Source: JALJPB01 sp963933115
GTDB lineage: Bacteria; Pseudomonadota; Gammaproteobacteria; Enterobacterales; Alteromonadaceae
Reading direction: 5' to 3'
DNA: 64,000 nucleotides
NCBI GenBank assembly: GCA_963933115.1
Contig: CAWVSL010000011.1
Location: forward strand, 1-64,000
Shown here: positions 54,293 to 63,957 of the stretch, in pieces
How the letters are laid out: the number at the start of each line of letters is the position of its first letter
Numbering within the stretch: position 1 is the first letter of the stretch
Translations under genes and position numbers: made by a program
The notes under the pieces: generated by a model
Database searches by the model: none
The model's input: the letters and a program-made list of their open reading frames with translations, nothing else
Told to the model about the DNA's origin: nothing

Positions 54293-54364
54293 GCCTCTGA
54301 GTATCTACTAATACCTTAATCAATTAACACAGAACAACTACTGTTTAACCTTTCTAACCTCATA

Positions 54365-55342
54365 TTGTATTTACCCGTACTAGTGAGTCTACTCTCATCT
54401 ACTGTCATTGCAGAAGAGCTAAGTAGTATCGCTTTTACTTTAGAAAATGATGGTATCATAAGAAAAGACCAAGGCTATACTAGCGGAATTTTTTTCAGCT
54501 ATAACTCCCAAGCAACTGATTCAATTGCGAATTCAGCGCCTAATAGTGTTAAGCACCTTGCTTCATTATTAGCCCTGAACAAGCAATATTTACAAGCTTG
54601 GCAAGTAATTATAGGCCAACAAATATGGACACCTGTAGATATTGAAATTACGGTTGAACAAGCCGATTCTCGTCCCTATGCTGGTTTGTTTTTTATTCAA
54701 ACTAATTTTTTTGAATTATCTCCCCGGCTGACTAATAAATATTCTTTTATGTTCGGTAGCGTTGGCCCTAACTCCTATGGTGAAAAATCTCAACGTTGGC
54801 TTCATAACTTAATAGGTTCACCACCCCCCTTAGGACGGGAAAATCAAATATATAACCAATGGGTATATTTGTTAGGTATTGAACGTCAAAGGTTATTAAT
54901 ACGCAATAACGTTCAATCCACTTATGGTTATGATATTTCTTGGACTTCTCGGATTTCCATTGGAAATTATAAGAGCGAGATCGCTTTAGGTGCTTTTTAT
55001 CGTTGGGGGATCAATCTAAATGAAAGTTTTGGTAGTGTTGGATTTACTCCTGGTAACTATTTAGACGCGAGCCTTTTATCTTCAAGTAACTCTGGTTCTT
55101 TTGTCTATATAGGAAGCGAAGTTAGATATCGTTTTAACGATATTACTATTGAAGGTGATAGACCTAAACATATATACGATATCAATATTGAACACTGGCA
55201 AACTACAGGTATATTAGGTATTACTCATTATCAAAATAATTATGGGATTAGTTTTAACTTAGCCTTTAGTTCTCCTGAATATATTCAAGATCAGAACACT
55301 ATCAGCACTACTGGTACCATTGAGTTCTTCTTAAGGTTTTAG
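54365..55342 (+). CDS. LpxR-like lipid A deacylase family outer-membrane protein
   Basis: 325 residues. The mature protein begins EELSSIAFTLENDGIIRKDQGYTSGIFFSY, with the DxxYTSG strand of LpxR. It continues with ADSRPYAGLFF (about 99-109), FGSVGPNSYGEKSQRWLHNLIGSPPPLG (about 130-157) and ends in FFLRF, an aromatic outer-membrane end. LpxR removes the 3'-acyloxyacyl chain of lipid A. The start is uncertain: TTG at 54365 gives only a 16-residue hydrophobic leader without basic residues, and the frame is open a little further upstream with only CTG or ATT codons. A real start may be non-standard or the signal peptide is truncated. Confidence 0.75.
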   Translation: MYLPVLVSLLSSTVIAEELSSIAFTLENDGIIRKDQGYTSGIFFSYNSQATDSIANSAPNSVKHLASLLALNKQYLQAWQVIIGQQIWTPVDIEITVEQADSRPYAGLFFIQTNFFELSPRLTNKYSFMFGSVGPNSYGEKSQRWLHNLIGSPPPLGRENQIYNQWVYLLGIERQRLLIRNNVQSTYGYDISWTSRISIGNYKSEIALGAFYRWGINLNESFGSVGFTPGNYLDASLLSSSNSGSFVYIGSEVRYRFNDITIEGDRPKHIYDINIEHWQTTGILGITHYQNNYGISFNLAFSSPEYIQDQNTISTTGTIEFFLRF

Positions 55343-55434
55343 GATAGCGCTAGCGTTATATTCATTACTGCAATCACATCATTTTACTGATAATATAGTC
55401 CTTTATTCGTTGCTTAGAGTTTACTTAATTTTCA

Positions 55435-58400
55435 ATGTCTACTAGTCTCCCCGTAAAACCTATGGTTATTGAACCAATTAATACGCAGTCGTTATTTAAT
55501 TTATTATCTCAAGTAAAAAATTCAGATATTCCTCGACTTAAAAAAAGATTATTGCACTTAAAAAAAATTGCTAACCCTGATAAAAAATTGAAGGTACAGC
55601 ACCAAATTTCCCAAGCAATTAATCAATCAATAGCAGAGAAACAGGACAAATTAAACAATCGTCCCGAAATCAGTTATCCTGAAGCACTACCGGTTTCACA
55701 AAATTTTGATATTATTAGTAAGGCAATCAATGATAATCAAGTGATCATTATTGCTGGTGAAACAGGCTCAGGCAAAACGACACAAATCCCCAAAATATGT
55801 CTCGAATTAGGCCGTGGCATTGATGGTTTAATTGGCCATACTCAACCAAGGCGAATAGCTGCGCGAACTGTAGCAACACGTATTGCTGAAGAATTAAACA
55901 CTAAATTAGGCGACTTTGTCGGTTATAAAGTCCGATTTAACGATCAAGTTAGCAAAAAAAGTTACATCAAGTTAATGACTGACGGCATTTTGTTAGCTGA
56001 AATGCAAACAGATCGTTTGTTACGTCAATATGATACTTTGATTATTGATGAAGCGCATGAGCGTAGTTTAAATATTGATTTCATTTTGGGTTACATCAAG
56101 CAAATATTACCAAAACGTCCTGACTTAAAAATCATTATTACTTCGGCAACAATCGATACCAATCGCTTTTCAACTCATTTTAATAATGCACCTGTCATCG
56201 AAGTATCTGGAAGAACCTTTCCAGTTGAACTGTTATATAGGCCATTACTTGATGATAAAAATAGTGAAGACGAAGAAGGTCAGAACAAGCAAAAAGACGA
56301 TATTGATATTATTTCAGGTATTTTAAATGCGGTAGATGAATTATCTGATATCAGTCGTGGTGATATTCTAATCTTCTTGAATGGTGAGCGTGAGATACGA
56401 GATACTGCGGCAGCACTTGAAAAAGAAAATTTACGTGATACTAGTATTTTACCGCTTTATGCCCGATTAACGGTAGAAGAACAAAATAGAATATTTCAAC
56501 CCCACAGAGGACGAAACATCGTATTGGCCACTAACGTTGCTGAAACAAGCTTAACTGTGCCGGGGATAAAATATGTTATTGATCCAGGTACCGCACGTAT
56601 ATCAAGATACAGTTATCGAACTAAAGTCCAGAGATTGCCGATAGAAGCCATTTCTCAAGCAAGTGCTAACCAAAGGGCCGGAAGGTGTGGCCGAGTTTCT
56701 GCCGGTATTTGTTTAAGACTCTATTCTGAAGATGATTTTAATAGTCGTCCAGAATTTACTGACCCTGAAATACTTCGCACTAATTTAGCGACCGTTATTT
56801 TACAGATGTTAGCCCTTGATTTAGGTGATGTTAGCCAATTCCCATTTGTTCAACCACCCGATAGTCGTAATATTAATGATGGTATTAAATTATTGGAAGA
56901 ACTTGCGGCTATTGACCAACCAAAAGCTGGTCAGAGTTCAACAACTGATAAAAAACTGACTAAAACAGGCCGTTTATTAGCTAAATTCCCTGTAGATCCT
57001 CGGTTGTCCAAAATGGTGTTATCTTCGATCGATTTGGGGTGTATTGAGCAAGTATTAATTATTGTCAGTGCCTTGAGTATTCAGGATCCAAGAGAACGCC
57101 CTCATGAAAAGCAACAAGCAGCAGATGAAAAACACGGCCGATTTAAAGACACACAATCGGACTTTGTCAGCTTATTAAGACTTTGGCAGTATGTTAAGCA
57201 ACAACAAAAAGAACTGACAAATAATCAATTTAGACGTTTATGTAAAAAAGAATTTCTTTCTTATAATAGGTTGCGCGAGTGGCAAGATGTTGTCAGCCAA
57301 TTGAAACAAACATTAAAAGAGCAAAATATACAACTTAGCAGCCTTAACGTTAATTTTAGCCAATTAGCCGATGCCAGTGCCGTAGATAAGGACCAAAAGA
57401 CCGAGGTAAAAACAGAGCATGAGCAAGACTTAAATACTCTTCATCAAGCGTTATTGTCAGGCTTGTTAAGCCATCTAGGTCAACAAGATGAAAACAGAGA
57501 GTTTATAGGGGCCCGAGGTAGTAAGTTTTATATATTTCCTGGATCTGCATTAGCAAGAAAACCACCTAAATGGTTAATGGCTGCGGAGCTAGTTGAAACA
57601 AGCCGTCTGTTTGGACGTATGGTAGCCAAAATAGATCCCCTTTGGTTAGAGGCGCTTGCAGAGCATCTGGTGAAAAGAAGTTATAGTGAACCTCATTGGG
57701 AAAAAAAACAGGGGGCTGTTGTCGCTTATGAGCAAGTAACGCTCTATGGCTTAATTATTGTTAGTAAACGTAAAATTAACTTTAACCAATTTGAGCCTCA
57801 TACCTGCCGCGAAATTTTTATTCGTGAGGCATTGGTCAATAATGATTGTGTTATGAATGAAGCATTTTTCAAACATAATATTAGCCTTGTTGCCAGCATA
57901 GAAACTCTAGAGAAAAAAGCCCGTCGAAAAGACTTTCTGATTGACGAGCAACACCTTGTCGATTTTTATGATAAAAAAATACCTGACGATGTTACTTGTT
58001 TACGCAGTTTTCTGTCATGGTGGAAAAAGACAAAACAAAAAGATGCTAATTTACTTAATTTTACTGAAGAATTTCTTTTAAATGAATTTTCAGAAAAGCT
58101 CTCAGAAAAAGAGTACCCAAATACTTGGCAACAAGGTCCATTAACCTTACCGTTGGAATATCACTTCACCCCGGGTGATGTTGATGATGGTATCAGTGTT
58201 ATCATTCCGGTCGGTATTCTTAACCAAGTCACTAATCAAGGATTTGATTGGTTAATCCCCGCCTTACGCTTTGATTTATTGGTTGCTTTGATTAAAAGTT
58301 TACCAAAGCCACTTCGTCGTAACTTTGTTCCCGCTCCTAATTATGCTGAGGCCTGTTTAGCGACCATGGCAGACTTTGATGGTGATATTACTCAATCACT

Positions 58401-59469
58401 AGAGAAACAGTTGTTAAGAATGACTGGCGTTAGACTGCCTGAAGATGCTTGGCAACACGTTGAATTACCTGTTCATTTAACGATGAATTTTAAAATTCTA
58501 GATGAGCGAAATAAACTCATCAAACAAAGTCGGGATTTAGAACAATTAAAAACCGAACTTCAAGGTAAAGTTAAAGCGTCAATTCAAAAAGTTGCAGAGC
58601 AGGGCATTGAGAAATCAGATTTAAAGGCTTGGGATTTTGGATTATTACCTGTTGGCTATGAAAAAAAGATTGCTAATATCACTATAAAAGCCTTTCCAGC
58701 GCTGGTTGATAAAAACCATAGTGTATCCATTGAATTATTTGAACATATTGAACAAGCTGACACGGCTATGCTTAACGGTGTCAGCAGACTGATCTTATTA
58801 AATATCCCATCCCCTATTAAATACTTACAAGAAAAGTTACCCAATAAAGCAAAACTGGGTTTATATTTTAATCCTTTTGGCACTATTGCTGATTTATTAC
58901 AAGATTGTATTCAAGCTGGATGCCATTTTTTGGTTAAAGAGCAAGGGCAATTGCCTCGTAATGATAAAGAATTCAAAGGTTGTATGGAATACGTCCGTGC
59001 TGAAATTTCAGAGAATGTATTAACAGCGGCTACTAAAGTTGAAAAGGCCTTAGGTCTCAGTTATGACATTCGTAAGATATTAAAAGGTAAAATCAATTTA
59101 AATATTGTTCAATCTCATGGTGATATCAAACAACAAATTGATAAGTTAATTTATAAAGGCTTTGTTACAACTTCAGGTATTGATAAATTGGATGACATTG
59201 TTCGTTACTTAGACGCAATTTTAAGAAGGTTAGAAAAGTTATCCATTGATCCAAATCAAGACAGATTAAAGTTAATAGAAGTTAATAAAACAGAAGACTC
59301 GCTTAATAAATTAATTAATGATCAGCGTAAAGATATCCCTTTACCGAAAGCAATTAGCGACGCTCGTTGGATGATAGAGGAACTAAGAGTTTCACTCTTT
59401 GCACAAAACTTAGGAACTGCTTATCCTATATCTGTTAAGCGTATTTTAAATCATATAAAAGCCTTTTAG
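55435..59469 (+). CDS. hrpA: ATP-dependent RNA helicase HrpA
   Basis: 1344-residue DEAH-box helicase (E. coli 1300). Walker A GETGSGKTTQIPK (108-120), DEAH (205-208), SAT motif ITSATIDTNRF, NVAETSLTVPGIKYVID and the QRAGRCGR arginine-finger motif are intact. These are followed by the HA2/ratchet domain, an OB-fold and the long HrpA-specific C-terminal region. Enterobacterial HrpA acts in mRNA processing and rescue of collided ribosomes. It is a single-gene unit. Confidence 0.95.
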   Translation: MSTSLPVKPMVIEPINTQSLFNLLSQVKNSDIPRLKKRLLHLKKIANPDKKLKVQHQISQAINQSIAEKQDKLNNRPEISYPEALPVSQNFDIISKAINDNQVIIIAGETGSGKTTQIPKICLELGRGIDGLIGHTQPRRIAARTVATRIAEELNTKLGDFVGYKVRFNDQVSKKSYIKLMTDGILLAEMQTDRLLRQYDTLIIDEAHERSLNIDFILGYIKQILPKRPDLKIIITSATIDTNRFSTHFNNAPVIEVSGRTFPVELLYRPLLDDKNSEDEEGQNKQKDDIDIISGILNAVDELSDISRGDILIFLNGEREIRDTAAALEKENLRDTSILPLYARLTVEEQNRIFQPHRGRNIVLATNVAETSLTVPGIKYVIDPGTARISRYSYRTKVQRLPIEAISQASANQRAGRCGRVSAGICLRLYSEDDFNSRPEFTDPEILRTNLATVILQMLALDLGDVSQFPFVQPPDSRNINDGIKLLEELAAIDQPKAGQSSTTDKKLTKTGRLLAKFPVDPRLSKMVLSSIDLGCIEQVLIIVSALSIQDPRERPHEKQQAADEKHGRFKDTQSDFVSLLRLWQYVKQQQKELTNNQFRRLCKKEFLSYNRLREWQDVVSQLKQTLKEQNIQLSSLNVNFSQLADASAVDKDQKTEVKTEHEQDLNTLHQALLSGLLSHLGQQDENREFIGARGSKFYIFPGSALARKPPKWLMAAELVETSRLFGRMVAKIDPLWLEALAEHLVKRSYSEPHWEKKQGAVVAYEQVTLYGLIIVSKRKINFNQFEPHTCREIFIREALVNNDCVMNEAFFKHNISLVASIETLEKKARRKDFLIDEQHLVDFYDKKIPDDVTCLRSFLSWWKKTKQKDANLLNFTEEFLLNEFSEKLSEKEYPNTWQQGPLTLPLEYHFTPGDVDDGISVIIPVGILNQVTNQGFDWLIPALRFDLLVALIKSLPKPLRRNFVPAPNYAEACLATMADFDGDITQSLEKQLLRMTGVRLPEDAWQHVELPVHLTMNFKILDERNKLIKQSRDLEQLKTELQGKVKASIQKVAEQGIEKSDLKAWDFGLLPVGYEKKIANITIKAFPALVDKNHSVSIELFEHIEQADTAMLNGVSRLILLNIPSPIKYLQEKLPNKAKLGLYFNPFGTIADLLQDCIQAGCHFLVKEQGQLPRNDKEFKGCMEYVRAEISENVLTAATKVEKALGLSYDIRKILKGKINLNIVQSHGDIKQQIDKLIYKGFVTTSGIDKLDDIVRYLDAILRRLEKLSIDPNQDRLKLIEVNKTEDSLNKLINDQRKDIPLPKAISDARWMIEELRVSLFAQNLGTAYPISVKRILNHIKAF

Positions 59470-59564
59470 CTTATTTAACACTCTTTGTTAATTGACACAG
59501 CTTGTTAATTTCAAGTATAAATAGTTAAAGGAATTGGTATAACACAGTGGATGGAGGAGTGATG

Positions 59565-59861
59565 ATGAATTTGGATGATAAACGTAATTTTTATCGGATG
59601 ATATTAAATACAGAAGTTACTTTAACAATTATTGACGTTGACACAAATACTCAAGTTATAGCGAATTGTCGGGATTTAAGTGCCACAGGTATGTCTATTG
59701 AAACTAATTGTCCTATATCAATAGGAACAAGGGTTAGAGTTAAAGTAGTTTCTGCTGACAACAATGTGCCTTCGCTAGATGTTTTTGGCAAAACGGTACG
59801 GGTAGAAAAAGAAAAGAGTGACTGTTATCTAATTGGTCTTTTGATTGAAGAGGTTGAATAA
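59565..59861 (+). CDS. PilZ-domain protein
   Basis: About 99 residues, a single PilZ domain. The N-terminal RNFYRM region supplies the RxxxR c-di-GMP contact and CRDLSATGMSIET (about 34-46) the D/NxSxxG motif; a beta-barrel follows to the end. It probably binds cyclic-di-GMP; the output is unknown. GGAGG (59553-59557) favours the ATG at 59565 (7-base spacing) over ATG 59562 or a GTG at 59547. Confidence 0.87.
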   Translation: MNLDDKRNFYRMILNTEVTLTIIDVDTNTQVIANCRDLSATGMSIETNCPISIGTRVRVKVVSADNNVPSLDVFGKTVRVEKEKSDCYLIGLLIEEVE

Positions 59862-59877
59862 ATAGTTAAGTAAATCT

Positions 59878-59909
59878 GTAATCCCCTTTAAATATTATTA
59901 GGGGATTAC
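59878..59909. terminator. Convergent hairpin between the PilZ gene and rlmI
   Basis: GTAATCCCC/GGGGATTAC, a perfect 9-bp stem around a 14-base AT loop. No strong U-run on either strand; its position between converging genes suggests transcript ends. Confidence 0.5.
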
Positions 59910-59961
59910 ACTTAGCTTACTGAACTGATAACTAGGTAATATGCAGAAAATGGATTGTCTA

Positions 59962-61152
59962 TTAATCTACTTTGCAAACTAAACCTTTTAAGTAAAAACC
60001 TTCAGGATAATTTGACGATACTGGATGGTCAGCGGCTTGATGTAATCGTTCAACATAATAAGCATTTCGCTGAGCATCTAATGCAGCATCGGCAACGACC
60101 TTTTGAAATAACGTTTCTTCCATTAAGCCTGAACAAGAAAAAGTCAGTAAAGTACCATTAGGGTTTAATAACTGCATTGCCAACATATTAATATCTTTAT
60201 AACCACGGCAAGCCCCTGTTAATTGAGCTTTAGACTCAACAAATTTAGGCGGATCTAGAATAATCATATCAAACGTTCTTTTTTCTTCTCGATATCGACG
60301 TAATAATTTAAAAACATCATCTTTAACAAAAGAAATATTAGCTTCACTTAGACCGTTTAATTCATGGTTCCTTTTTGCTATATCAAGTGCCGGTTGGGAA
60401 ACATCGACATTAATGACTTCTTTTGCGCCATTGGCGGCACAATGTAATGAAAAGGTCCCTGTATAAGAAAAACAATTTAAAACCGTCTTGTCTTTTGCAT
60501 ATCGACCGGCAATAACTCGTGAGTCTCTCTGGTCTAAATAAAAACCTGTCTTATGACCTGTCGCAACATCGACAACAATTTTAATCCCGTGTTCTTCAAT
60601 GATACATTCTGTACTATCTTGGGGTTCAGTTAACCAACCAACAACAGGTTCTAATCCTTCCTTTTTACGGACATCAACATCCGAGCGTTCATAGATATGA
60701 CATTGTGGATAGAGCTCTTGTAAACAACGGACAATGGTATATCGTTGAAAATCGGCACCGGCACTCAGCAACTGACATACGATGAAATTATCATATTTAT
60801 CTATAGTTATACCTGGTAAACCATCAGACTCACCGGCAATTAACCGATAACCTGTTAATTGCCCTTGTTCAATAAACCAATCACGCCTTGTTTGTGCATT
60901 TTTTAATTTGTTCAAGAAAAAGTCATAATCAATTTCTTCATGTTCGTTAAAACTCCAAACACGAATTCTAATTTGTGACTCAGGCGAATAAGCGCCTTTT
61001 GCAAGCCAATTTTCTTTAGCATCAAAAATATCTACGGTATCACCTAACATCGGTTTACCCTTTATTTTATTGATGGCACGCGAAAATATCCATGGATGTT
61101 TGCGCTTTAAAGACTTTTCTCTTCCAACATTTAAATATATTCTCGCTGACAT
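59962..61152 (-). CDS. rlmI: 23S rRNA (cytosine-1962-C5)-methyltransferase
   Basis: 396 residues, equal to E. coli RlmI. It has an N-terminal PUA domain (ARIYLNVGREKSLKRKHPWIFSRAI), an EEHGI/VDVATGHKTGFYLDQRDSR region, the SAM site VLNCFSYTGTFSLHCAANGA (about 223-242) and the DPPKF motif (about 302-306), with a catalytic Cys in FSCSGLM. The ATG at 61152 starts directly at the PUA domain; a longer in-frame start at 61218 is less likely. Confidence 0.93.
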   Translation of the reverse strand: MSARIYLNVGREKSLKRKHPWIFSRAINKIKGKPMLGDTVDIFDAKENWLAKGAYSPESQIRIRVWSFNEHEEIDYDFFLNKLKNAQTRRDWFIEQGQLTGYRLIAGESDGLPGITIDKYDNFIVCQLLSAGADFQRYTIVRCLQELYPQCHIYERSDVDVRKKEGLEPVVGWLTEPQDSTECIIEEHGIKIVVDVATGHKTGFYLDQRDSRVIAGRYAKDKTVLNCFSYTGTFSLHCAANGAKEVINVDVSQPALDIAKRNHELNGLSEANISFVKDDVFKLLRRYREEKRTFDMIILDPPKFVESKAQLTGACRGYKDINMLAMQLLNPNGTLLTFSCSGLMEETLFQKVVADAALDAQRNAYYVERLHQAADHPVSSNYPEGFYLKGLVCKVD

Positions 61153-61280
61153 GTGCCTATACTTAATAAAATAAGATAAATTTGCGATGAGTTTAGACAA
61201 AGGGGTATCTAGGTGCAATATCTATTAGCAATATTTTTAATATTTAGGTCAATTATAAAATTAATAAAGGTGTGTCAATT

Positions 61281-61550
61281 ATGAATGTAAGCTATATCGC
61301 CCATATTAGTGGCAAAGTTCAGGGTGTCTTTTTTCGAGCGTCAAGCCAACAAATAGCGATAGATTTTGGGTTAAGTGGCTATGCACGTAATTTAGCTGAT
61401 GGCGATGTTGAAGTATTAATGAGTGGTGACCAAGATAAAGTTGATAAAATGCTTGAATGGTTAGCCCATGGTCCTCATCAGGCTGAAGTAGCTAATATAG
61501 AAAAAAAACAGGTAAAATATAACCCACATGATTTTTTTTCTATAAGTTAA
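61281..61550 (+). CDS. Acylphosphatase
   Basis: 89-residue acylphosphatase that hydrolyses carboxyl-phosphate bonds. The active-site loop is SGKVQGVFFRASS (about 9-21, catalytic Arg in FFR) and the Asn is in GLSGYARNLADGDVEV (about 29-44). The ATG at 61281 was chosen over a GTG at 61272 because AAAGG lies 10 bases ahead. It is divergent from rlmI; in E. coli the yccX acylphosphatase also neighbours rlmI. Confidence 0.92.
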   Translation: MNVSYIAHISGKVQGVFFRASSQQIAIDFGLSGYARNLADGDVEVLMSGDQDKVDKMLEWLAHGPHQAEVANIEKKQVKYNPHDFFSIS

Positions 61551-62034
61551 ATCATTTGAATCGTATAGACGTAGTGATGAAATGTTCAGTAGTCTATTTA
61601 ATACAGAATAAATCAATGTTTGCCGTTTGTAATGACTTAATTAAAGTCTTTATGATTTGAGTGGTTCATCAATAACTTCTGTAATGATCTTATAGTTATC
61701 ATGGCCTGCAAGTGAGTAATTCAATTTAATTTAGTGAGTTTAACATAAATTTCTAATCAGTATAGCCTTACAAAACAGGTGCTGATGATCATCTTTTCTC
61801 TATAAAAAAAATACGGCCTAATATCTAATTCATCTGTTTATAACTTAATTAAGAAGTCCTTCAGTTGTTAACTACTGACAAGTACTGACAACTTATTATC
61901 TATCGTTTAATTAGAATTCAATTGTTTTTAAACTTGTATTATCAATAATATTTTCAAGTAAATATTATTAAAACGCTTTATCCGAAAGATTTCGTACTAA
62001 TATTAGTATTGATACTGGTGGTTGGAGAGGTTTG
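61551..62034 (+). other. Intergenic region before the broken TPR gene
   Basis: About 480 AT-rich bases. I find no gene, RNA or terminator I can support. Confidence 0.5.
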
Positions 62035-63219
62035 ATGAAATTACTATTAAATTCTGTATTAATGATGATATGTATATCTGCATGTTCAAACATACAGTCA
62101 CCAACACTTTATAAAACAAAACAAAAACCATTATTTTTAGATGATGAATTCTTAGGTTTTGAGTTAGTTATCATTGAAACTGAAAGCAATATCTTTGCAC
62201 TAGATCATCAGATGAAAGAAATGGTTACAAAGAAACTCTTAACAGAAAAAAACATTAAAGATAGAGCTCTATAACTCATAAAAAATATCTTTGTAAATAA
62301 CAATAGAATAATTAGTTATGATCGCAATGCAAATATTACAGCTAGAGAGGCTTATCATAGTAATACCGCTAATTGTTTATCACTTACTATCATGGCTTAT
62401 GCATTGGCAACAGAAGCTGGTTTAAATGTAAGGTTTCAGCAAATTGATATTCCTGAATATTGGGTAAGGAATGGTCGGTATAATTTACTAACAGGTCATG
62501 TGAATTTACTGGTTAATCGGGCAGATACTTTTAGAAAAACTATTATTAGCGTGCGAAGTAGTTTACAAATAGATTTTGGTCCACAAGCTAGCAAAACTAT
62601 CTTTAAAAGATTTTTTATTGATAAAAAGACCGTTTTAGCAATGTTTTATAATAATAAAGGCGCCGAGTCATTAGTTGATGGTGATTACATTTCTGCTTAT
62701 AGTTATTTTAAAGCAGCAGCGTTAATTGCCCCCTAATTTTCTTCAACGTGGTCAAACTTAGGCGTTTTATACAAATTAACTAACCAATTTCAAGAAGCTG
62801 AAGTGGCCTACCATTATGCTCTTAACTTAGATCATAACAACTTAACAGCGATGAATAATTTAGCTATTATATTGACTCAGCAAGGTAATATTGAACAAGC
62901 TCAGGTTATACAACATAAGCTACATTTAAAAAGGAGCAGAAACCCTTACTATTTTGCTTTATTAGCTGATGAAGCATTTCATGATGGTCAAATTGAACAA
63001 GCCATTAAATTTTATAATAAAGCAATAAGACTCGAACGCAGAGTAGATGAGTTCTATTATCGATTAGCACAGGTTTATTTTCATGCGGAAGAAGTGGCTC
63101 TGGCAAAAAAAGCGCTGATTAAAGCCATTGCTTATACGAAAAACTGAGCTCTTGAAGCTACTTATATCGCAAAATTAAATTCTTTAAAGAAATTGAATAA
63201 TTCTAAAAAAATCCAATAA
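62035..63219 (+). pseudogene. Transglutaminase-like/TPR lipoprotein gene with three in-frame stops
   Basis: A single reading frame of 395 codons interrupted by TAA (62272), TAA (62734) and TGA (63145), ending at TAA 63217. It has a lipobox signal (LMMICISACSN), then a transglutaminase-like segment NTANCLSLTIMAYALATEAG with the Cys and GHVNLLV with the His, then five TPR units (e.g. STWSNLGVLYKLTNQFQEAE; LLADEAFHDGQIEQAIKFYN). The sequence reads through each stop without shift: RAL-stop-LIKN, IAP-stop-FSSTW, YTKN-stop-ALEATY. GGAGAGG precedes the ATG at 62035. It is best explained as a recent pseudogene of a once-secreted lipoprotein. Fragments might still be translated. Confidence 0.75.
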
Positions 63220-63271
63220 CTGACTGTATTTATAGTTAGGTTTATTATTAATTACATAAGGTTTTATCATC

Positions 63272-63829
63272 ATGGATAAACATTTCATTACCAGTAAAGA
63301 ATTACTTGAGGACTCTTTTAAACTTGCTGATAAAGTATTTAGAGATGGCTTTCGTCCACAATTTATAATTGGTATTTGGCGTGGAGGTTCGCCAATAGGT
63401 ATTGCTGTGCAAGAATATTTTGATTTTAAAAAGGTTAAAACTGATCATATTGCAGTAAGAACCTCTTCTTATTATGGGGTTAATCAGCAAAGTAAAGAGA
63501 TTAAAGTCCACGGGTTACATTACATTATTGAAAATGCCAATGATGACGATGGTTTATTAATTGTTGATGATGTATTTGACTCAGGTCGAAGTATTGATGC
63601 ATTAATTAATCAATTAAAATTAGTGAGTAGAAAAAATACGCCTACAGATATTCGTATTGCTTGTCCTTGGTATAAACCTGATAATACAAAAGTTAATTTC
63701 ATTCCTAATTATTATCTACATCAATCAAGCGATTGGTTGGTATTCCCCCATGAATTATCGGGGTTAACACCAGATGAAATTATTACAAGTAAAACTGATT
63801 TAACAAACATTCTTGCATTGTTTACTTAG
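63272..63829 (+). CDS. Phosphoribosyltransferase family protein
   Basis: 185 residues of the type I phosphoribosyltransferase fold. The PRPP-binding loop is GLLIVDDVFDSGRSIDALI (about 94-112, two acidic residues then DSGRS), and the early IIGIWRGGSPIGIAVQEYF (about 32-50) holds the pyrophosphate loop. It is closest in layout to hypoxanthine/xanthine-type salvage enzymes. AAGG lies 10 bases ahead of the ATG. Base specificity cannot be assigned. Confidence 0.85.
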   Translation: MDKHFITSKELLEDSFKLADKVFRDGFRPQFIIGIWRGGSPIGIAVQEYFDFKKVKTDHIAVRTSSYYGVNQQSKEIKVHGLHYIIENANDDDGLLIVDDVFDSGRSIDALINQLKLVSRKNTPTDIRIACPWYKPDNTKVNFIPNYYLHQSSDWLVFPHELSGLTPDEIITSKTDLTNILALFT

Positions 63830-63957
63830 TTGGTTAAGTGGCCTGGTACTCTGCTGTCAATATGACAGAATATGAAAAGTCACCAGATTAATGTTCAGGT
63901 ATTAATCTTGATGTTGCTAGCATCAAACTTATTATGTAATAATTAGAGTGACTAACT

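Noticed and set aside
62272..63147. Stop-codon recoding (e.g. selenocysteine or readthrough) in the TPR lipoprotein frame
   Set aside because: Both TAA and TGA are involved, no SECIS-like hairpin seen, and many ordinary genes here end in the same codons.
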